A model generated the notes under the pieces. The model did not search any database and was not told the DNA's origin. It was given only the letters and a program-made list of their open reading frames with translations. Shown here piece by piece: positions 31,669 through 36,965 of a DNA stretch of 36,965 nt. Both the position numbers and the translations under genes were made by a program. This DNA comes from Bacillota bacterium (lineage in GTDB: Bacteria > Bacillota > Clostridia > Lachnospirales > Lachnospiraceae), in assembly GCA_023412855.1 (NCBI GenBank), contig JAEZRJ010000012.1:1-36965 (forward strand). The letters are read 5' to 3'. Each line of letters opens with the position of its first letter. Position 1 is the stretch's first letter.

Positions 31669-33522
31669 TCATTGACAACAAGATGCACCCGCTTGCTGCG
31701 TAAAATATTCCTGCGGGTATACAAGCGTCTCATGAGAGGAAATCTCCTCCTTTACCGCATCCAGATCAATGTTATCCAAACTGTCTACCACCTTTATATA
31801 TCCGAAGAACTGATTGCTTCCGTCATAGAACTCGAAATCTGCCGAAGGTGCAAAATATAAGGGATTCTCACCCTTTGCCAGAGAAAGCTGCGCATAATAT
31901 GCCGGAACGATTATTTCGTCCAAGCCCTGCATATTCGTGGACTGGTTATCGATGTTCCATAGTACATTCACGCCTGCCTGAATGATCGCAACTGCCGGCT
32001 GGAAGCCGTCGTCCGTCAGTGTTACATTTATTTGCTGCATATTGTTACCTGATTCATCCGTTATGGGCTCTGCTATGGCAATATTTTCTACCGGAATCAC
32101 ATAATCGGAAGGTTCCGGTTCCGGGGCAGCCGGGGTGGTGTCAAAAGCGATAGGACCCGAAGCGGCATCGTCTCCGCCTTCCACTACGGTAATAGAACCA
32201 CGGATCATACCCATCCAGCAAGTATATTGGAAGGTTCCCGTCTCCGTAGGGGTAAACTCTACGATGTTTTCACCGTCTGTAAATTTGTGCTTGATGCCAT
32301 ATTCCCGAATGATCATTTCGTTGTTACATCCGTTGATACTGCCCTGGGGCGCATCGATAACCCATTTTACCGGCATTCCCGCCTGAACGGTAATATCGGG
32401 ATATCTGCCGGAGGAAAGCGTGCTGTTTACTACCTGCACTCCATCCTCTGTTTTCTCGCCTACGACATCTGCCTGCTCGTTGCCGCCTTCTTTGGCAAAG
32501 GATAAGGGCTGGTATATTCCCGCCAGATTCACTCCTTGTGAAAACATGGATAAACCCAGTACTACCACCAGTACCGCTCCGGCAGTCATTATCTTATTTG
32601 TGAACTTCTTGCCAAGTGCCGTTCCTGCCGCGCCAAGCCCGAACATCAAGGGTACGGTTCCCATGCTGAACAAAAACATGGACATTGCTCCCGCAAGAGC
32701 GTTTCCGGTGGAAAGGGCGTAAATCTGCATAGCCTGCAAGGGGCCGCAGGGCATTAACCCATTTAAGAGACCTACGATAAGAGGGCTTTTACTTTTTCCC
32801 TTTTTTGCATTGATTTTTCGGGCAAATACCTTGGGCATCCTGGGGTTCAGCCTGCGAAGCCATGGAAATATTCCCAGCATATTGATTCCCATAATTACCA
32901 TGAAAACTCCCGCCGCCAGTTTTAAAGTTCCCTGCATCGTATCGGAAAAAGTAAATACTGAGCCCAGTGCTCCAACAATAAAGCCTACTACAGTATAAGA
33001 AATCACACGTCCGAAATTATATAAAAATGCCGGTCTAAGAAAAGCGAAACGGCTGCTTTCCTCTTCCAGAGGCCTCACCGGGATGCACTGGGACAGATTA
33101 ATGCCGCCGCACATGGCCACACAGTGTACCGATGTGATCAGGCCTATAACAAAAAGCATCCCGTATCCCATATTCGTTTCCGCAAGCTGGCTCGGAACGA
33201 GCAAATTCAAAAGGCCAAACTGCTGTATGATAATATAGAGAGAGAAAATTATGAGAAGCAGCCCTACTGTCCGGCTGTTTCCCGATGCCCCCTTATCGTT
33301 TCCCGTCAGTACCTCATAATCCAGCCGTTCAATAACAGAAATAATATCTTTTAAAGAAATAATGTCCGTATCGTATGTGACGTCGGCAGTCCCTGCGTTA
33401 TAGCTTACCGCAGCAGACTGTATGCCTGCGGTATTCCGCAGTTTTTTTTCAATTTTATTTTGACAGCTGACACAAGTCATGCCGCCGATTCGCAATGTTT
33501 TGGATTTTACACCCGATTTCAT
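31669..33522 (-). CDS. HMA - TauE/SafE-like membrane domain - double cupredoxin fusion protein
   Basis: The 617-residue protein joins three modules. Residues 8-75 are an HMA domain (GMTCVSC, Cys17 and Cys20). Residues 85-330 are a six-span SafE/CcdA-like membrane domain with HCVAMCGG (Cys134, Cys138) and NGLMPCGPLQAMQ (Cys259), a thiol pair suited to passing electrons or metal across the membrane. Residues 376-447 are a cupredoxin-like domain with likely copper ligands Cys399, Cys435, Met437 and Met439 (QYTCWMGM). Residues 500-580 form a second, similar beta domain without an obvious ligand set. The C-terminus ends GASCCQ. The order is consistent with accepting Cu inside, moving it or reducing it in the membrane, and binding it outside; this function is inferred. 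AAAGGAGG precedes the start. Confidence 0.88.
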   Translation of the reverse strand: MKSGVKSKTLRIGGMTCVSCQNKIEKKLRNTAGIQSAAVSYNAGTADVTYDTDIISLKDIISVIERLDYEVLTGNDKGASGNSRTVGLLLIIFSLYIIIQQFGLLNLLVPSQLAETNMGYGMLFVIGLITSVHCVAMCGGINLSQCIPVRPLEEESSRFAFLRPAFLYNFGRVISYTVVGFIVGALGSVFTFSDTMQGTLKLAAGVFMVIMGINMLGIFPWLRRLNPRMPKVFARKINAKKGKSKSPLIVGLLNGLMPCGPLQAMQIYALSTGNALAGAMSMFLFSMGTVPLMFGLGAAGTALGKKFTNKIMTAGAVLVVVLGLSMFSQGVNLAGIYQPLSFAKEGGNEQADVVGEKTEDGVQVVNSTLSSGRYPDITVQAGMPVKWVIDAPQGSINGCNNEMIIREYGIKHKFTDGENIVEFTPTETGTFQYTCWMGMIRGSITVVEGGDDAASGPIAFDTTPAAPEPEPSDYVIPVENIAIAEPITDESGNNMQQINVTLTDDGFQPAVAIIQAGVNVLWNIDNQSTNMQGLDEIIVPAYYAQLSLAKGENPLYFAPSADFEFYDGSNQFFGYIKVVDSLDNIDLDAVKEEISSHETLVYPQEYFTQQAGASCCQ

Positions 33523-33608
33523 TTGGCGTCCTCCTTTTAATCTTATGGCATGAGTATATAAAACAAATTTGTAGAAGTTATGGAGATGAAAAAATTTTTA
33601 ATATAAAG

Positions 33609-33725
33609 AACAAAAGTTTGCTTCGCACACTCTCGCGACCAAATACTTTGACAGCACAGCTTTTGTTCCGCGCGCGCAGCTGCGCATCCATTTTTATGTA
33701 ATAAGAGTATTTTCCTGTTACATAA
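33609..33725. repeat. Dispersed repeat family 3, copy B
   Basis: It matches 772-883 in order: AACAAAAG, a variable C/G-rich middle, GCTTTTGTT, CAGCTGCGCATCC, and a final inverted pair TTATGTAATAAGA / TCCTGTTACATAA. Here it also has a GCGCGC run. It lies between the SafE fusion promoter region and the TetR promoter. Confidence 0.7.
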
Positions 33726-33751
33726 ATTATTGAATTTCGGTCATTAATTTA

Positions 33752-33780
33752 TTGACATCATTCAAATTAAATAGTAAAAT
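33752..33780 (+). promoter_or_regulatory. Sigma-A promoter of the tetR / Cys-rich gene pair
   Basis: A perfect TTGACA (33752-33757) and TAAAAT (33775-33780) with 17-bp spacing. The -35 box lies inside an interrupted dyad (TTGAAT at 33730 and ATTCAA at 33760; GTCA at 33740 and TGAC at 33753). Confidence 0.8.
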
Positions 33781-33807
33781 TATTAATGACTAAAAGTCAA
33801 TAATTAT
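33780..33807. promoter_or_regulatory. TetR operator candidate
   Basis: TGACT and AGTCA arms around AAA (33787-33799), extended by A/T pairs on both sides, lie directly at the transcription start of tetR. Autoregulation by the TetR protein is the simplest reading. Confidence 0.55.
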
Positions 33808-33822
33808 TATGAGGTGAATCAT

Positions 33823-34446
33823 ATGGCTCGACCTATAAAAAAATCCGCTGAACAGTGGACGCAAGAAATCACAAATGCAGCTCAAAATCTTTTTATTGCC
33901 AATGGATATGATGAAACTTCCATAAGTGACATAATGAATGCCGTAAAAGGTGCAAAGGGTACATTTTATCATTTTTTTGAAAGTAAAGAGTTGCTATTAG
34001 AAGCACTTGTTGAAAAATGGGCAGGTGATTATGAAAAAGCTACCATTAAGATACTCAATAATACTAATACTTCTTTTGCTGACAAGTTTTCGGAAATGAT
34101 GACCTTAATGAAACAAATGTCAGGTAAGACATTGGGAATGGAAGCATTTTTTCACTCGTCAAACGACGTTATGATTTATAAGCTGACCAAAAAAATGACC
34201 ACCGCCATAACTCCTTATTTAGAAGAAGTCTTGAAAATAGGAATGGAAGAAAATTTGTTTTCTTTGGATAATCCGCATTTTTACGCAAGCTTTATTATAA
34301 ACGGAGCATTAGGTGCATTAAGTTCGGGTACAGAGGCTCCTGTCCATAACATACCGCAGAACCTCAAGTTACTGCCTGAAATTACGGCTAATATCCTGGG
34401 AATTGACAGTGGCGTACTGTTTCATAGTAAGGAGGCCTCAAGATGA
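33823..34446 (+). CDS. TetR/AcrR-family transcriptional regulator
   Basis: The 207-residue protein has an N-terminal helix-turn-helix: ITNAAQNLFIANGYDETSIS, DIMNAVKGAKGTFYHFFESK. The helical C-terminal ligand domain is not assigned to a substrate. The frame opens at a GTG at 33814, but that codon is part of the ribosome binding site GAGGTG. The ATG at 33823 is 7 nt after it and gives the standard start MARPIKKS. The coding sequence is visibly more A+T-rich than the flanking genes, a hint of separate origin. The next gene overlaps its stop codon (ATGA), so the two are translationally coupled. Confidence 0.9.
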   Translation: MARPIKKSAEQWTQEITNAAQNLFIANGYDETSISDIMNAVKGAKGTFYHFFESKELLLEALVEKWAGDYEKATIKILNNTNTSFADKFSEMMTLMKQMSGKTLGMEAFFHSSNDVMIYKLTKKMTTAITPYLEEVLKIGMEENLFSLDNPHFYASFIINGALGALSSGTEAPVHNIPQNLKLLPEITANILGIDSGVLFHSKEASR

Positions 34447-34616
34447 TAAATAATGAAAATGATAGCTGCCCGTGTCCAAAAGTCAAATGCAAAAGGCATT
34501 CTAATTGTAAGCTGTGTCTTGAGCGGCATTCCAGAAAAAAATCAAAACCATATTGCATGAGGGATAGTAAAGATAAGGCCACCAAAAAAGAAAAAACAGC
34601 GCTTTTGAAAAAATAA
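34443..34616 (+). CDS. Small Cys-rich protein coupled to TetR
   Basis: The 57-residue protein contains CPCPKVKCKRHSNCKLCLER and then H, followed by KPYC: Cys9, 11, 16, 22, 25 and 38 with His19 and His29. The pattern resembles the short zinc-ribbon-like Cys-rich small domain (PF04071 type) found in many Firmicutes. A basic Lys-rich tail follows. The start ATG overlaps the tetR stop as ATGA, and GGAGG lies 8 nt upstream. Function is unknown. It may bind zinc or another thiophilic metal and is likely controlled by the TetR protein. The family link is from motif memory. Confidence 0.75.
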   Translation: MINNENDSCPCPKVKCKRHSNCKLCLERHSRKKSKPYCMRDSKDKATKKEKTALLKK

Positions 34617-34635
34617 AATCAAAACCGCTGTTTTT
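34592..34635. terminator. Bidirectional terminator between convergent genes
   Basis: A 16-bp stem with one mismatch (AAAACAGCGCTTTTGA / TCAAAACCGCTGTTTT) is followed by T runs on both strands. It begins inside the 3' end of the Cys-rich gene and serves oleate hydratase from the other side. Confidence 0.8.
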
Positions 34636-34696
34636 CCTCTTTATATCATATGGAGAAAATCGAAATCATTTGTAAGTATTTATCTTGTCATCTTTA

Positions 34697-36472
34697 TCAG
34701 ATTACATGATATTCCTTCAATAACTTTTCAATATCTGTACCTGCTATTTTTTTCAGGGCTTCTTTAACCACTATCTTTTCCACGAATCCCAGCTTCATAT
34801 CGGTAGCTTTCTTACCGTCACGAAGCTGAACGGTAGAATTTAACAAATCCCGTACATCGTATACACTTCCCCATACTTCAGGTACGCCGCGGTCGATATT
34901 CAACAAGGTATAAACCGCCTCCATTCCGGTACGGATGGAATACTCGGTAGTAAAGATAGTATCCCTCTTCGTCTCCGCAAACTGGCCTAGAAAGGCGAAG
35001 TTAACGGCTCCCTGCGGCACTACATCCGGACGGTCTCCGTATGCGCGGGGCATGAAGAAAGCAGTGATATACGGCATCATACAAGGTACGGTATTGGCGC
35101 TGTTTTCAGCTATATCTTCAATTTCTTTTTCCGGTACGCCGATATGGTAGAGCCACTCCATGCATATTTCTTTGCCTGTGCAATCCCGCATGGGCTTCTT
35201 CACATAATCGCCGGGTTTATCGGAAAATAAACCGTATACCCAGACGAGGAGCTGATCCTTAGGCTGATTACGAAACTGCGGCTGACGGTTGATGGTCCAG
35301 CTCAAAAGCCATGAGGAATCCTTTACGGTGACAATTCCTCCGGTAACCACTTTGCCCGAGAAGGGGTCTCGCTTACAAATATTCTGAATGTAAGGAACGA
35401 TGCGCTGGTCGAGGGTGTTGACAGTAGCACTCATCCAGTTGGACTGTTCCGGATCATAACAGAATTTGTCCGGACGGCCGAAGGACTTGTCCTGAGCCGC
35501 GATCTTACGCCACATATCCCAGCCGCCGCCGGCTTTGATTTCTGTCTGATAGGCTGCCGGCGTATTCTGGTCACCGATGGTCGAATTCTCCACACAACCA
35601 CCGTTAGTAATGAATACGAGGTCATTTTCAGTAAGGTCTATACTTTCTTCCTTACCGTCCCTGATTACCTCTATGCTGGTAGCTTGCTTTTTGCCCCCGG
35701 CACAATTAAATTTCACATTTACGACCTTGACGCCGTAATGGAACTGTACGCCAAAGCCTTCCAGATATTTTATCATAGGAAGAATCATGGATTCATACTG
35801 GTTGTACTTGGTGAAACGCAGAGCCTTGAAGTCAGGCAAACCGCCAATATGATGGATAAAGCGCTGAATATAGAGCTTCATCTCCAAAGCACTGTGCCAG
35901 TTTTCGAAGGCGAACATGGTACGCCAATACATCCAGAAATTGGAATCCAACACCTCGCTGTCAAACACATCGGTAATACACTTGTCCTGAAGCTCTTCAT
36001 TGGCTGTAAAAAACAGCTTCATAATCTCCATGGCACCCTTATCCGAAATATCGAATTTCCCTTCCGTATTCGCATCCTCTCCGCGGTTTAACGTAGCCCG
36101 GCAAAGAGAGTAGTTAGGATCCGCTTTATTCAGCCAATAGTATTCATCGAGTACGGAGACACCTTCCGTTTCAATGGATGGAATGGAGCGGAACAAATCC
36201 CACATACACTCGAAATGGTTGTCCATCTCGCGGCCGCCTCGCATAACATAACCGACATTTTCATACTGATAGCCGTCGCAGGCTCCTCCGGGAATAGGGT
36301 CTTTTTCCAGAACATGGACATGTTTTCCCGCCATCTGTCCGTCTCTGACAAGAAAGCAGGCCGCTGCCAGGGCTGCAAGTCCGCTGCCGACTATATACGC
36401 CGATTTTCCGTCAACTCCCTCCGGCTTTAAAGGGCGGGCGAACGCTTCATAATTACCACTTGAATAATACAT
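34697..36472 (-). CDS. ohyA: Oleate hydratase (MCRA family, FAD-dependent)
   Basis: The 591-residue enzyme adds water across the cis-9 double bond of unsaturated fatty acids, giving 10-hydroxy fatty acids, and protects against their toxicity. Visible features are the dinucleotide fold YIVGSGLAALAAACFLVRDG, the family blocks VLEKDPIPGGACDGY and GGREMDNHFECMWDLF, the segment FAFENWHSALEMKLYIQRFI, and LGQFAETKRDTIFTTEYSIR near the FAD site. Length matches the family. Two ATGs are possible. AGGAGG lies 8 nt before the ATG at 36472 and only 2 nt before the one at 36478, so the former is used. A TetR-type gene just upstream is a likely controller. Confidence 0.95.
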   Translation of the reverse strand: MYYSSGNYEAFARPLKPEGVDGKSAYIVGSGLAALAAACFLVRDGQMAGKHVHVLEKDPIPGGACDGYQYENVGYVMRGGREMDNHFECMWDLFRSIPSIETEGVSVLDEYYWLNKADPNYSLCRATLNRGEDANTEGKFDISDKGAMEIMKLFFTANEELQDKCITDVFDSEVLDSNFWMYWRTMFAFENWHSALEMKLYIQRFIHHIGGLPDFKALRFTKYNQYESMILPMIKYLEGFGVQFHYGVKVVNVKFNCAGGKKQATSIEVIRDGKEESIDLTENDLVFITNGGCVENSTIGDQNTPAAYQTEIKAGGGWDMWRKIAAQDKSFGRPDKFCYDPEQSNWMSATVNTLDQRIVPYIQNICKRDPFSGKVVTGGIVTVKDSSWLLSWTINRQPQFRNQPKDQLLVWVYGLFSDKPGDYVKKPMRDCTGKEICMEWLYHIGVPEKEIEDIAENSANTVPCMMPYITAFFMPRAYGDRPDVVPQGAVNFAFLGQFAETKRDTIFTTEYSIRTGMEAVYTLLNIDRGVPEVWGSVYDVRDLLNSTVQLRDGKKATDMKLGFVEKIVVKEALKKIAGTDIEKLLKEYHVI

Positions 36473-36554
36473 AATCATAACCTCCTGTATAATTTATTTC
36501 CTTTTGATAGTTATATGCTAACAATTCTTTTTCAATCTCACAATAAACAGAAAT

Positions 36555-36585
36555 CCCTCCGTGATAAGATTTTTATCACAGAGGG
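36555..36585 (-). terminator. Terminator of the truncated TetR-type gene
   Basis: A 13-bp stem (CCCTCCGTGATAA / TTATCACAGAGGG, one G-U pair) with loop GATTT lies 20 bp past the stop codon at 36606. The following sequence on the minus strand is ATTTCTGTTTATT, a moderate T tract. Confidence 0.7.
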
Positions 36586-36605
36586 CAAATTTGTAAAAAG
36601 TTTTA

Positions 36606-36965
36606 TCATTTCTCGGAATTTGATGTATTTTTATCCGTACGGTAACTTTCCAAAGCATTAGAAATATTTCCATGAACGAGAATTGCCAGATGGTCGATGA
36701 TAGCCTGCGGGTCCTCTCGCATATCTTTTTTGATCCAATCTAACATAAGGCCAACAAATGCAAATTTATAGAAATCGGCGATAAATTTCTTATCCTCATC
36801 CCGAACAGCCATCCCGTCAGCCTTTTCTTCCACAACGTCAATCATCAAATCATAGGTCAGTCTGTATAAATAGATTTCCACCTGCTCTCTGCTGACGGAG
36901 TGATAAACATTCATAATAAACGGCTTGTTGGCTAAGACAGCTTCAAAAATCTGCAAAAAGCCCTG
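36606..36965 (-). CDS. TetR-type transcriptional regulator, C-terminal part (runs off the window)
   Basis: 119 codons are open to the right edge with no start codon needed inside the window. The all-helical sequence (LYRLTYDLMIDVVEEKADGM, FIADFYKFAFVGLMLDWIKK, DMREDPQAIIDHLAILVHGN) matches the C-terminal ligand domain of TetR proteins in the DhaS or TetR_C group. The helix-turn-helix would lie beyond 36965. It is followed by a terminator and then oleate hydratase in the same direction, so fatty-acid-responsive control of that enzyme is plausible but not shown. Confidence 0.7.
   Translation of the reverse strand, partial: QGFLQIFEAVLANKPFIMNVYHSVSREQVEIYLYRLTYDLMIDVVEEKADGMAVRDEDKKFIADFYKFAFVGLMLDWIKKDMREDPQAIIDHLAILVHGNISNALESYRTDKNTSNSEK

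Larger units (their letters stand above)
33523..33822. other. 300-bp divergent intergenic region
   Basis: It holds a perfect 10-bp palindrome ACAAATTTGT (33563-33572) about 40 bp upstream of the SafE fusion start, with TATACT next to it. The dispersed repeat family 3 copy B (33609-33725) follows, then the TetR promoter with two dyads (33730-33807). No gene was seen. Confidence 0.65.

Noticed and set aside
33555..33572. CopY-type operator upstream of the SafE fusion
   Set aside because: ACAAATTTGT is a perfect palindrome, but the CopY consensus TACA-N2-TGTA has a shorter centre, so the match is not adequate.

Overview
The window looks like chromosomal DNA from an anaerobic Firmicute of the class Clostridia, most likely the family Lachnospiraceae. 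The evidence is moderate GC, strong AGGAGG-type ribosome binding sites, a homodimer-type glycyl-tRNA synthetase, a long M16C peptidase, a giant 2-hydroxyacyl-CoA dehydratase activator-type protein, and housekeeping order era-yqzL-recO. No tRNA, rRNA, CRISPR array, prophage or complete insertion sequence was seen.

Layout. Positions 1-15600 are almost entirely minus-strand housekeeping and cell-envelope genes. From the left edge these are a truncated exported protein, a PF06541-type membrane protein, rpsU (S21), coaBC, alaS, glyS, a lipoprotein, recO, a YqzL-like gene, era, a DUF4349 lipoprotein, an M16C metallopeptidase, a sigma-factor-like protein and a rhomboid-fold membrane protein with a C-terminal zinc ribbon. 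A single plus-strand gene of 1409 codons (15902-20131) encodes a two-module BadF/HgdC-type activase. It converges on a four-gene polar amino-acid ABC importer (20170-23303), which has a textbook promoter with a dyad at its start site.

Positions 23834-33522 form the accessory core. After a VOC-fold protein comes a copper block read on the minus strand: copA, an uncharacterised anchored exported protein, copZ, and an OmpR-type response regulator with its sensor kinase. Divergent to copA is an HxlR-family regulator. Converging on that regulator is a second metal or redox operon: an HMA/SafE/double-cupredoxin fusion, a 33-residue single-span protein, and a DUF2318 lipoprotein. I infer that the two operons together handle copper at the membrane and outer face. 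The right end holds an A+T-rich TetR gene coupled to a 57-residue Cys-rich protein, oleate hydratase, and a truncated second TetR-type gene.

Mobile and repeated DNA is the most distinctive part. One family of 133-150 bp palindromic elements with GTTACTGTTCAC terminal inverted repeats has three full copies and one remnant. Two copies carry perfect 8-bp target duplications and the third a 7-of-8 duplication. A second 164-bp palindromic element is flanked by TA. A third repeat of about 115 bp occurs twice, and one copy runs into the 5' end of a reading frame. A 28-bp hairpin sequence occurs in two unrelated operons. Start codons were revised from ribosome binding sites and promoters where the longest reading frame was clearly too long.
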